From the NCBI GenBank assembly GCA_964247745.1, contig CAXTVT010000088.1, positions 1-11,957 on the forward strand: a stretch of DNA of 11,957 nt, read 5' to 3'. Positions 1-7,719 of the stretch are shown here, one piece after another; position 1 is the stretch's first letter; every line of letters begins with the position of its first letter. Under the pieces are notes generated by a model. That model saw nothing but the letters and a program-made list of their open reading frames with translations, made no database searches and was not told the origin of the DNA. Made by a program: the position numbers and the translations under genes. Source of the DNA: RH-AL1 sp964247745 (GTDB taxonomy: Bacteria; Pseudomonadota; Alphaproteobacteria; Rhizobiales; Beijerinckiaceae).

Positions 1-845
1 AGGCGACGCAGAAGATCACCAAGGCGATGCAGATGGTCGCCGCCGCCAAGCTGCGTAAGGCGCAGCAAGCGGCCGAGGCCGCGCGCCCTTATGCCGAGCG
101 CATGGAGAAGGTGCTCACGCGGCTCGCCACGAGCCTCGCCGGCGATCCGAGCGCGCCCAAGCTGCTCGGCGGGACGGGGAACGACAACACGCATCTGCTC
201 GTCGTCGCCACCGGCGAGCGCGGGCTGTGCGGCGCCTTCAACTCGTCGATCGCCCGGCTCGCCCGCGATCACGCCAACCGGCTGAAGCGCGACGGAAAGA
301 CCGTCAAGATCCTCTGCATCGGCAAGAAGGGCTACGACATTCTGCGACGGCAGTTCCCGGACGAGATCCAGGAGGTCGTCGAGGTCAAGGCCAAGCAGCT
401 GAACTTCTCGGTCGCTCAGCCGGTCGGGGCCAAGCTGCTCGACATGTACGACAAGGGCGAGTTCGACATCGCGACGCTGTTCTATTCGAAGTTCGAGTCG
501 GTCATCGCGCAGAAGCCGACGGCCTTGCAGCTGATCCCTCTTCCCGTGCCCGAGACGACGGATGGCGCGGCCCAGACCACGGAAGGCGGCGCGGTCTACG
601 AATACGAGCCCGACGAGGAGACCATCCTCGCCGAACTGTTGCCACGCAACGTGCAGGTGCAAGTCTTCCGCGCCATGCTCGAGAACGCCGCCTCCGAGCA
701 GGGTTCGCGCATGACCGCGATGGACAATGCCACGCGCAATGCCGGCGACATGATCAAGAAGCAGACGATGCAGTACAATCGCTCGCGTCAGGCGCTGATC
801 ACCAAGGAACTGATCGAGATCATCTCGGGCGCCGAAGCGCTCTGA
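1..845 (+). CDS. atpG: ATP synthase F1 subunit gamma (5' end cut off by window)
   Basis: This is the gamma subunit, the central rotor shaft of F1, which turns inside the alpha3beta3 ring and couples proton flow to ATP synthesis at the cytoplasmic face of the inner membrane. The reading frame is open from base 3, giving 280 visible residues. They begin ATQKITKAMQMVAAAKLR, the conserved N-terminal coiled-coil helix, so only about 15 residues are missing. Further along are the conserved GLCGAFNSS segment and the C-terminal helix with MTAMDNATRNA and ending KELIEIISGAEAL, which pairs with the N-terminal helix to form the shaft. The first ATG in the window, at base 27, is internal and not the true start. 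The stop TGA lies 20 bp before atpD, which fits the standard atpHAGDC order. Identification is secure. Only the 5' end is unseen. Confidence 0.97.
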   Translation, partial: ATQKITKAMQMVAAAKLRKAQQAAEAARPYAERMEKVLTRLATSLAGDPSAPKLLGGTGNDNTHLLVVATGERGLCGAFNSSIARLARDHANRLKRDGKTVKILCIGKKGYDILRRQFPDEIQEVVEVKAKQLNFSVAQPVGAKLLDMYDKGEFDIATLFYSKFESVIAQKPTALQLIPLPVPETTDGAAQTTEGGAVYEYEPDEETILAELLPRNVQVQVFRAMLENAASEQGSRMTAMDNATRNAGDMIKKQTMQYNRSRQALITKELIEIISGAEAL

Positions 846-851
846 TCGTTT

Positions 852-859
852 GAAGAGGA
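852..859 (+). promoter_or_regulatory. Ribosome binding site of atpD
   Basis: GAAGAGGA lies in the 20-bp atpG-atpD gap, 6 bp before the ATG at 866, and supports that start. Confidence 0.7.
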
Positions 860-865
860 ACGAGC

Positions 866-2314
<1,449 letters not shown>

Positions 2315-2318
2315 CGTC

Positions 2319-2564
2319 ATGACGTGGAAGGTCGTGCTCCTCTTGCTCGGCCTTCTCGTCGGCGCCGTCGCCGGCTACCTGACCCGGCCGGAATCGGCCG
2401 AGATCAGGCTCGGCGGCACGACGATCGAATTCGAAAACAACCAGATCTCCGCCGGCTCCTCCGTACTCACGAACGGCACGAACCGGCACATCCTCCTCAC
2501 CACGCTGGCCGGCGGGATCATCGGGCTCCTCGCCGGATTCGTCGTTGCCGGCCGCCGCCGCTAA
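2319..2564 (+). CDS. Small two-helix membrane protein of unknown function inside the atp operon
   Basis: I do not recognise this 81-residue protein. It starts 4 bp after the atpD stop and ends 10 bp before the atpC ATG, so it must be transcribed with both. Two hydrophobic segments are clear: about residues 5-21 (VVLLLLGLLVGAVAGYL) and 58-77 (Gly-rich, LAGGIIGLLAGFVVAG). They are joined by a polar loop of about 36 residues containing EIRLGGTTIEFENN. The C-terminus is GRRR. By the positive-inside rule the ends would be cytoplasmic and the loop periplasmic, forming a helical hairpin. No clear Shine-Dalgarno precedes the ATG, so translation may be coupled to atpD. Codon third positions are G/C-rich like the neighbours, which supports real coding. 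It is not a recognisable Fo subunit (a, b or c) or AtpI, because none of their key residues are seen. A role in ATP synthase assembly or regulation is inferred from position only. Confidence 0.75.
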   Translation: MTWKVVLLLLGLLVGAVAGYLTRPESAEIRLGGTTIEFENNQISAGSSVLTNGTNRHILLTTLAGGIIGLLAGFVVAGRRR

Positions 2565-2567
2565 GGA
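2563..2567 (+). promoter_or_regulatory. Ribosome binding site that sets the atpC start
   Basis: AAGGA overlaps the stop codon of the preceding small gene and sits 7 bp before the ATG at 2575. It favours that ATG over the in-frame one at 2545, which would add the un-family-like extension MPAAAAKDPA and overlap the upstream gene. Confidence 0.65.
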
Positions 2568-2574
2568 TCCTGCC

Positions 2575-2973
2575 ATGGCCGCCTTCCCCTTCGATCTGGT
2601 GTCGCCGGAAAAGCTGCTCTTCTCGGGCGAGGTCGAGGCCGTGATCGCGGCCGGCATCGAGGGCGAGTTCACCGTGCTCAAGGACCATGCGCCGTTCATG
2701 ACGGTGCTGAAGCCCGGTGTGGTCCGGGTCCGCGGCGCGGGCAAGGACGAAGATTTCTACGTCCGCGGCGGCTTCGCCGACGTCTCGCCCGAGGTCTTCA
2801 CGATCCTCGCCGACTACGCGATCAAGATCGGCGATATCGATCCCGCCGCGATCGACGCGGAGATCCAGACCGCCGACAAGGCGGCGCAGGATGCCGAGGG
2901 CGACGAGACCCGCCGCAAGGCGCTCGAGTACCGCGACCACCTGCTCGAGTTCAAGGCGACGCTGGGGCGCTGA
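2575..2973 (+). CDS. atpC: ATP synthase F1 subunit epsilon
   Basis: This is the epsilon subunit of F1, which joins gamma to the c-ring and can act as a built-in brake on ATP hydrolysis. From the ATG at 2575 it is 132 residues, normal for the family. It opens FPFDLVSPEKLLFSGEVEAV, the first strands of the N-terminal beta-sandwich (about residues 1-85), with the conserved pattern GEFTVLKDHAPFMTVLKPG in the middle. A charged helical C-terminal part (about 88-132) includes DETRRKALEYRDH and corresponds to the epsilon helical hairpin. It is the last gene of the operon. Its final 23 bp overlap the 3' end of the opposing membrane-protein gene, and no intrinsic terminator is visible after the stop. 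Confidence 0.96.
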   Translation: MAAFPFDLVSPEKLLFSGEVEAVIAAGIEGEFTVLKDHAPFMTVLKPGVVRVRGAGKDEDFYVRGGFADVSPEVFTILADYAIKIGDIDPAAIDAEIQTADKAAQDAEGDETRRKALEYRDHLLEFKATLGR

Positions 2974-4597
2974 GAGTCGCGCCTCCTGCCGGTGGCACGA
3001 CGCGGTAGAGGGCGAAGCTCGGATGTCGCTCCACGAGTTCGAGCGCCCCCGGCATCGGGTCGTTCGGCGCCGCGCCGAGCAGATAGACGAAATCGAAATC
3101 GCGTCGCCAGTCCGCAAGGAAGCGCGGGACCGCGGAATGCGGGCCGCGGTTCGGACCCGACGCTTTGCGGAGCGTTTCGAGCGGCACCGGGCCGCCGTTC
3201 GAATAGGAGAGGCGCTCCAGTCCACCCGCGATCTCGAGAGGTTGTTTGCCGGCGCTGGTGAAGAGCGTCGGCACGAACGCGCCCGCGTAATGCACCGCCA
3301 GGGTGGGCGCGTGATAAAGCGGATAGGCGGCGAGATCCATGAGCGGTGGATCGTCCGTGGCGCCGCCGTGGCCGGCGAGGACGCGCGCGTGAGGCGTGAG
3401 ACGCGCGAACGATGCGATCATGTCGCGGTAGATCGGCTGGTAGCTCGACCAGACCCACGCGACACAGGAGACGTTGACGATCGTCACGCCGGCGACGAGC
3501 ATTGCGGCGCGCCGAGCGTGGCGAGCATCGCCGAACGAGACCTCGACGAAGGCCGGCAGGATCAGCACGGCTCCGACCAGCACGCGGATGTCGACGAAGG
3601 CCGTATCGAGTAGGCGGCCCGGAATGGCGAGATAGAGGGCCAGGAACCCGGTGGCGAGCCAGGCGCCCGAAGCGACGAACGCGATCTCTCGCCTGCGCAT
3701 CATGGCGTGTCCGAGACAGGCGAGCAGGAGCGTTCCGAGGATCGACACCGGCGCGTTGTCCCCGTTGAGCAGCAGCAACGGCCAGATCGGCTTGCCGATG
3801 GCCTGCCACTCGTTGACGCTGCCGCCGACCGAGCCGCCACTCGCCCTCATCAGGATCGCCAGCGCCAGGACGGGCGCGCCGAGCAGCAGCATGGCGGCCG
3901 CCGCGCGTCGAAGCGGCCGCGTGTCGCGGTGGGCCAGCCACGCCTCGTGCAGACCGAGCGTGGCTCCGTAGAGGCCCAGCGCGAAAAGATGGGCGGCGGA
4001 CAGCGTGGCGACGAAGAGCGCGTGCACGGCATAGCGCGTCGCCCAGGGCCTGTCGCGGGTGGCGAGCCACGCCGCGATGCCCCAGAGCGCGACACCGAGT
4101 GCGAATTCGAAATTGAGGAAGCCCCACGCGAAGGGCACGTTGTAGAGATAAAGCAGGGCGACGAAGCCGCTGATGGCGAAGCGACGTTTGACGGCCAACT
4201 CGATCGCGACGCTGCCGGTCACCACCAGGATCTGGCTGACGACAAGGAAGAGCCGCGTCGCCGTCTCGATCCCGAGCCAGCGTCCCATCTGCGGCACGAT
4301 GAGGTCCATGGCGAGGTTGGGATGGAACTTCCACGCCACGTGGTAGAACGGCGACGCCTGTGGCGTGCCCTGCGCCGCGATCTCGTACATGCGGGCGAGA
4401 TGGTTGACGTAGTCGACCATGGCCGGGATCGGCGCGATCGCGACGGGTATCGAGGCGGTCGCACACAACGCAACGAAGAGGACGATGCGGGCGAGATCGC
4501 GCTGCTCGACGATGCGAGCGGCCTTGTACTGCGTCGCGGCGGCCGCGGCCGAGCCAACAAAGATGCCACCCCTCATGGTCGCCGACCGTAGCGGCAT
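2951..4597 (-). CDS. Polytopic membrane protein of unknown function, GT-C-like architecture
   Basis: This 548-residue protein is not one I can name. By eye it has about nine to ten hydrophobic segments, near residues 37-59, 113-135, 141-160, 165-179, 189-210, 232-250, 285-299, 304-324, 336-355 and 363-383. They are followed by a soluble C-terminal part of roughly 150 residues. Just after the first helix is DYVNHLAR (62-69). An acidic residue with a nearby His or Arg in the first outer loop is what polyprenyl-phosphate-sugar-dependent GT-C glycosyltransferases carry, so a glycosyltransferase-type membrane enzyme is a reasonable guess but unproven. The gene starts 15 bp after the rimM stop and is probably co-transcribed with ffh-rpsP-rimM. 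The start is uncertain: neither the ATG at 4597 nor the in-frame ATG at 4576 has a good Shine-Dalgarno. Its 3' end overlaps atpC on the other strand. Confidence 0.8.
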   Translation of the reverse strand: MPLRSATMRGGIFVGSAAAAATQYKAARIVEQRDLARIVLFVALCATASIPVAIAPIPAMVDYVNHLARMYEIAAQGTPQASPFYHVAWKFHPNLAMDLIVPQMGRWLGIETATRLFLVVSQILVVTGSVAIELAVKRRFAISGFVALLYLYNVPFAWGFLNFEFALGVALWGIAAWLATRDRPWATRYAVHALFVATLSAAHLFALGLYGATLGLHEAWLAHRDTRPLRRAAAAMLLLGAPVLALAILMRASGGSVGGSVNEWQAIGKPIWPLLLLNGDNAPVSILGTLLLACLGHAMMRRREIAFVASGAWLATGFLALYLAIPGRLLDTAFVDIRVLVGAVLILPAFVEVSFGDARHARRAAMLVAGVTIVNVSCVAWVWSSYQPIYRDMIASFARLTPHARVLAGHGGATDDPPLMDLAAYPLYHAPTLAVHYAGAFVPTLFTSAGKQPLEIAGGLERLSYSNGGPVPLETLRKASGPNRGPHSAVPRFLADWRRDFDFVYLLGAAPNDPMPGALELVERHPSFALYRVVPPAGGATLSAPASP

Positions 4598-4612
4598 GCC
4601 GTGAAGGGGCGG

Positions 4613-5143
4613 TTAAGCCCGAGACTGGTGCGAATCATCCTCGATCTCGTCGGGGCGCACCACGACGATCGTCCGAGCGGCGAAATCGATCGCCGGCACG
4701 ACCGCCTTGGTGAAAGGGAAGAGCAACGTCTCGCCCCCTATGACCGGCCGCACCTCCAAAAGGTCGCCGCCGCCGTAATTCGGCACGTCGACCACGACCC
4801 CGAGCGCCGTGCCTTCGTCGTCCAGCACCGTCAAGCCGACGAGATCGACGACGTAGAACTCCTCTTCATCGGGCGCCGGTAGCGCCGCGCGCTCGACGTA
4901 AAGTTCGAGGTTCGTGAGTGCCGCAGCGGCATCCCGGTCGGCGATACCCGCGACGCGGGTCACGAGCATGTTGTCCTTCACGAGGCGCACGCCGGCCAAG
5001 GTGAAGCGGCGACCGTCCGCGGCCTGGAGCGAACCGTAGGAGGCGATCACCCGCGGGTCGCCGGTGAAGCTTTGCAGACGCAGCTCGCCACGCACGCCGT
5101 GAGGCGCACCGAAGCGCCCCACGAGGATCTTGTCTGCGGCCAA
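4613..5143 (-). CDS. rimM: Ribosome maturation factor RimM
   Basis: RimM binds ribosomal protein uS19 and helps mature the 3' head domain of the 30S subunit. The 176 residues fit the family. The N-terminal RimM barrel starts ILVGRFGAPHGVRGELRLQSFT, the family hallmark. The C-terminal PRC-barrel half (from about residue 95) has EEFYVVDLVGLTV, YGGGDLLEV and LLFPFTKAVVPAIDF. The start appears to be TTG at 5143, since no ATG precedes the conserved ILVGR motif in frame. An AAGG overlapping the rpsP stop codon lies just upstream. The gene begins 9 bp after rpsP ends, so the two are co-transcribed and perhaps translationally coupled. trmD and rplS, which normally follow rimM, are absent here. Confidence 0.95.
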   Translation of the reverse strand: MAADKILVGRFGAPHGVRGELRLQSFTGDPRVIASYGSLQAADGRRFTLAGVRLVKDNMLVTRVAGIADRDAAAALTNLELYVERAALPAPDEEEFYVVDLVGLTVLDDEGTALGVVVDVPNYGGGDLLEVRPVIGGETLLFPFTKAVVPAIDFAARTIVVVRPDEIEDDSHQSRA

Positions 5144-5152
5144 GCCGGCGCC

Positions 5153-5533
5153 TTACGCCGCTTCTTCGCTCGGAGCGGCGGCGGCCGCGCGAGCCTTCTC
5201 GGCAGCCGCCTCGGCCGCGGCCGAGCGCTCCTGCGCCTTCTTCTTCGGTAGGCCCTTCTTGGGATTGTTGCCCTGTTCACGCGTGCCGACGCCGACCGTC
5301 TCGAGCAGACGGACGACGCGGTCGGTCGGCTGCGCGCCCTTGGCGATCCATTCGCGCGCCTTGTCGGCGTCGAGCACGAGCCGGTCGGCGGCGTCCTTCG
5401 GCTTGATCGGATCGAAGGTGCCGATGCGCTCGACGAAGCGGCCGTCGCGCGGCATGCGGGCATCGGCGACGACGATGCGGTAGAACGGGCGCTTCTTGGC
5501 GCCGCCGCGGGACAGACGGATCTTCAGGGACAT
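5153..5533 (-). CDS. rpsP: 30S ribosomal protein bS16
   Basis: This is ribosomal protein bS16, a 16S rRNA-binding protein of the small subunit. From the ATG at 5533 it has 126 residues. The conserved core is residues 1 to about 85, starting MSLKIRLSRGGAKKRPFYRI and containing DGRFVERIGTFDP. The remaining roughly 40 residues are a Lys-rich then Ala/Glu-rich tail ending PSEEAA, an extension often seen in alphaproteobacterial bS16. A longer reading starting at 5584 is possible, but its extra 17 residues do not match the family. The purine-rich stretch AAGGAAAG at 5542-5549 supports the shorter start. It lies between ffh and rimM in the usual order. Confidence 0.96.
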   Translation of the reverse strand: MSLKIRLSRGGAKKRPFYRIVVADARMPRDGRFVERIGTFDPIKPKDAADRLVLDADKAREWIAKGAQPTDRVVRLLETVGVGTREQGNNPKKGLPKKKAQERSAAAEAAAEKARAAAAAPSEEAA

Positions 5534-5541
5534 GGTGGTGT

Positions 5542-5549
5542 CTTTCCTT
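5542..5549 (-). promoter_or_regulatory. Ribosome binding site that sets the rpsP start
   Basis: Read on the minus strand this is AAGGAAAG, ending 8 bp before the ATG at 5533. It selects this ATG, which begins the conserved MSLKIRLSRGG, over an in-frame upstream ATG at 5584. Confidence 0.6.
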
Positions 5550-5585
5550 GGTGTGCTGTTCGTGTTCGGCTGATGTCTAAACAAC

Positions 5586-5698
5586 TGTCATTCCGGGGCG
5601 CCGCAGGCGAACCCGGAACCCATTGCGCTCACCGACGAGCGCGTTTCTGGAGGTTGCAATGGGTCCCGGATCTCCGCTTCGCTGCGTCCGGGATGACA
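5586..5698. repeat. Imperfect inverted repeat element (REP/palindrome-like) in the ffh-rpsP gap
   Basis: A 113-bp palindromic unit fills most of the 178-bp gap between ffh and rpsP. Its outer ends are TGTCATTCCGG (5586-5596) and CCGGGATGACA (5688-5698). Its inner arms include CCCATTGC (5619-5626) and GCAATGGG (5656-5663), an exact 8-bp match. A small central hairpin GCGCTC/GAGCGC lies at 5625-5630 and 5637-5642. Between the outer and inner arms the pairing is imperfect. The TGTCAT...ATGACA ends with CCGGG-type cores resemble interspersed palindromic repeats that I recall from alphaproteobacterial intergenic regions. Transcribed from ffh, it could fold into a long stem that affects the ratio of ffh to rpsP mRNA. 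Copy number elsewhere in the genome cannot be judged from this window. Confidence 0.7.
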
Positions 5699-5711
5699 GA
5701 AGTGGAAGCGC

Positions 5712-7247
5712 TCATCGTTTCTTCCCGAACGGGAAACCGCCGCCGCCCAGCCCGGGCAGGCCGCCACGACCACCGAGGCTGGGCATCCCTGGCATGTTCG
5801 GCATCTTGCCGCCCATCTGCTTGGTAAGCGCCTCGATCTGCTCGGGCGTGGGCTCGGGCATGCCGCCGCCACCCATGCCGGGCAGTCCGCCCATGCCGCC
5901 GAGCGCCTTGGCCATGCCGGCCATCTTGCCGAGGCCGCCGAGCCCTTTGCCCAGACCGCCCATGCTCTTCATCATGTCGGCCATCATGCGATGCTGCTTC
6001 AGCAGCTTGTTGACGTCCTCGACCTTCATGCCGGCACCGGCCGCGATGCGCTTCTTGCGGCTGGCCTTCATCAGGTCGGGGTTGCGGCGCTCCTTCGGCG
6101 TCATCGACGAGATGATCGCGCGCTGGCGCTTGATCATCCTGTCGTCGATGCGGCCGGCGATCTGGTCCTTCATCTTGGCCATGCCGGGCATCATGCCCAT
6201 GATGCCGCCGAGGCCGCCGATCTTCTCGACCTGGGCGAGCTGGTCGCTGAGATCCTCCAGGTCGAACTTGCCCTTGGCCATCTTCCGGGCCATGGCATGC
6301 GCCTTCTCGGCGTCGATGGTCTCCGCCGCCCGCTCCACGAGCGAGACGATGTCACCCATGCCCAGGATGCGGTTGGCGATGCGGTCGGGATGGAAATCCT
6401 CGAGCGCGTCCATCTTCTCGCCGGTGCCGAGCAGCTTGATCGGCTTGCCCGTCACGTGGCGCATCGAGAGCGCCGCGCCGCCGCGGCCGTCGCCGTCGGT
6501 GCGGGTCAAGACGATGCCGGTGATGCCGACGCGATCGTCGAAGTTCTTGGCGAGGTTGACCGCGTCCTGCCCGGTCAGGCTGTCGGCCACGAGGAGTATT
6601 TCGTGCGGCCTGGCGGCGGCCTTGATCTCGGCCATCTCGGCCATCAGCGCTTCGTCGATATGGGTGCGGCCGGCGGTGTCCAGCATCACCACATCGTAAC
6701 CTTGCAGCCGCGCGGCCTGCTCGGCGCGAGTCGCGATCTGCACGGGTGTCTGGCCGGCGACGATCGGCAGCGTGTCGATGCCGACCTGACGACCGAGCAC
6801 AGCAAGCTGCTCCTGGGCGGCCGGTCGCTTGACGTCGAGCGACGCCATCAGGATGCGCTTCTTCTGGCGGTCGAAGAGGCGCTTGGCGATCTTGGCGGTG
6901 GTCGTCGTCTTGCCGGCGCCCTGGAGGCCGACCATCATGATCGCGACCGGCGCGGCCGCGTCGAGCGAGATGGGATCGACCGTCTCGCCGAGCGTCTCGA
7001 TCAGGACGTCGTTGACGATCTTGATGACCATCTGGCCGGGCGTGACCGACTTGACGACGTTGGCACCGACGGCGCGCGTCCGCACCTTGTCGACGAAGCT
7101 CTTGACCACGTCGAGCGCCACGTCGGCCTCGAGCAGCGCGCGCCGCACCTCGCGCAACGCGACGTTGACGTCCTCCTCGGAAAGCGAGCCGCGCTTCGTC
7201 AGGGCATCGAAGATGCCGGTGAGTTTGTCGCTGAGACCTTCGAACAT
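5712..7247 (-). CDS. ffh: Signal recognition particle protein Ffh (SRP54)
   Basis: Ffh is the GTPase and signal-sequence-binding protein of the signal recognition particle; with 4.5S RNA and FtsY it delivers nascent membrane proteins to the translocon. All domains of the 511-residue protein are visible. The N domain (1 to about 85) contains ALREVRRALLEADV. The G domain has P-loop GLQGAGKT at 107-114, DTAGR at 190-194, the guanine-specificity motif as TRTDG at 248-252 (usually TKxDG), and GTGE at 274-277. The M domain (about 305-430) has the finger-loop stretch GGLGGIMGMMPGM and the RNA-binding motif SRKKRIAAGAG at 396-406. From about 430 to the end is a long Gly/Met/Pro-rich tail, which accounts for the protein being longer than the E. 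coli form. The ATG is preceded by an AAAAGG-like ribosome site. A 178-bp gap with a palindromic element separates it from rpsP downstream. Confidence 0.97.
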   Translation of the reverse strand: MFEGLSDKLTGIFDALTKRGSLSEEDVNVALREVRRALLEADVALDVVKSFVDKVRTRAVGANVVKSVTPGQMVIKIVNDVLIETLGETVDPISLDAAAPVAIMMVGLQGAGKTTTTAKIAKRLFDRQKKRILMASLDVKRPAAQEQLAVLGRQVGIDTLPIVAGQTPVQIATRAEQAARLQGYDVVMLDTAGRTHIDEALMAEMAEIKAAARPHEILLVADSLTGQDAVNLAKNFDDRVGITGIVLTRTDGDGRGGAALSMRHVTGKPIKLLGTGEKMDALEDFHPDRIANRILGMGDIVSLVERAAETIDAEKAHAMARKMAKGKFDLEDLSDQLAQVEKIGGLGGIMGMMPGMAKMKDQIAGRIDDRMIKRQRAIISSMTPKERRNPDLMKASRKKRIAAGAGMKVEDVNKLLKQHRMMADMMKSMGGLGKGLGGLGKMAGMAKALGGMGGLPGMGGGGMPEPTPEQIEALTKQMGGKMPNMPGMPSLGGRGGLPGLGGGGFPFGKKR

Positions 7248-7285
7248 CCGGACCTTTTACGGCGAGCTGGCCGCCAACGCAAAAC

Positions 7286-7315
7286 GCGCCCGGGGGCGCA
7301 ACGCGCTGCCGGGCG
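7286..7315 (-). promoter_or_regulatory. Alternative hairpins in the presumed ffh leader
   Basis: Read on the minus strand, CGCCCGG (7315-7309) can pair with CCGGGCG (7293-7287). Alternatively GCGCC (7299-7295) can pair with GGCGC (7290-7286) around a 4-base loop. The two pairings share bases and exclude each other. Both end just before GTTTTGCGTT, and the ffh ATG lies about 38 bp further on. This could be a weak attenuator or simply GC-rich chance pairing. Confidence 0.25.
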
Positions 7316-7363
7316 AGATCGCAAGCCTACGGCCGTGCGACGTGTCCTCCACGAGAACGGCTC

Positions 7364-7391
7364 GCTTCTACGGCCTGGGCGGCCGTGAAGC
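7364..7391. other. Hairpin in the ffh upstream region
   Basis: GCTTC (7364-7368), a bulged T and ACGGCC (7370-7375) pair with GGCCGT (7381-7386) and GAAGC (7387-7391) around a 5-base loop TGGGC. The stem is 11 bp with one bulge. There is no T-run on either side, so it is not an obvious terminator. It could be an RNA structural element or an operator-like palindrome. Confidence 0.35.
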
Positions 7392-7434
7392 AAGCGGCGC
7401 CTCGATTTGCCAGAGGGCGGCAGCCGTGCCCAAA

Positions 7435-7479
7435 CGACAAAGCCGGCCGGAGCATTCGCTCCGAGCCGGCTCCTTGTCG
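7435..7479 (-). terminator. Strong hairpin, terminator-like on the minus strand
   Basis: AGCCGGC plus CGGAGC (7441-7453) pair with GCTCCG plus GCCGGCT (7458-7471) around a 4-base loop ATTC, with one bulged A at 7464: 13 bp in all. A further 6 bp, CGACAA (7435-7440) with TTGTCG (7474-7479), can extend it. Read on the minus strand the stem is followed by TTTGTCGTTTGG, a modest T-rich tract, so the structure looks like an intrinsic terminator reading leftward. No minus-strand gene lies immediately upstream, so it might end a short transcript, attenuate an ffh leader, or serve the plus strand as a leader structure. Confidence 0.45.
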
Positions 7480-7709
7480 CATCGCATTTCGTTCGACCCG
7501 TCTGGTGTCCCCGGAAGGCTGGGGGCTGTCTGACCGGAGACGCCAGCGGTAAGGCGACGATCGATCTCTCGCCGATGGAGTGGGCGACGACGCGGCTCGA
7601 TGCGGGCCAAACCATGGCTGTCGATCACGCCTCCGGGAGCCATCTCGAACCGCCGCGACGACGCCCTTGCAGACCCTGAATTGAGGGCGCACTCTCAGGC
7701 TCGAAAACC

Positions 7710-7715
7710 GAGGGA
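7710..7715 (+). promoter_or_regulatory. Ribosome binding site of the DUF2794 gene
   Basis: GAGGGA sits 4 bp before the ATG at 7720. It supports that start over the in-frame ATG at 7600, which would add 40 residues of low-complexity sequence. Confidence 0.55.
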
Positions 7716-7719
7716 TCGC

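Larger units (their letters stand above)
7248..7719. other. Divergent intergenic region without a credible gene
   Basis: These 472 bp separate ffh (minus) from the DUF2794 gene (plus) and must hold both promoters. The open frames crossing it are Arg/Pro-rich and resemble no family I know. I searched for tRNA T-arms and for the SRP RNA tetraloop region (GGTCCGGAAGGAAGCAGC-like) on both strands and found neither. No convincing -35/-10 pair stands out. Its main content is a set of hairpins at 7286-7315, 7364-7391 and 7435-7479, listed separately. Confidence 0.6.

Noticed and set aside
2814..4466. 550-codon minus-strand frame overlapping the membrane protein in another phase
   Set aside because: Composition is Arg/Ala/Pro-rich with no hydrophobic segments, while the other phase gives a coherent multi-helix protein.
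5991..7388. 465-codon plus-strand frame opposite ffh
   Set aside because: Shadow of ffh: Asp/Arg/Leu/Gly-rich, no recognisable motif, and ffh is complete with NG and M domain motifs.
7480..7520. GTTCGAC near 7491, tRNA T-loop look-alike
   Set aside because: The flanking bases do not form a 5-bp T stem and no acceptor, D or anticodon arms can be drawn.
7248..7719. Possible 4.5S SRP RNA next to ffh
   Set aside because: The nearest match is CCCCGGAAGGCTGGGG near 7510, but the conserved GGAAGGAAGCAGC core and the long hairpin around it are missing on both strands.
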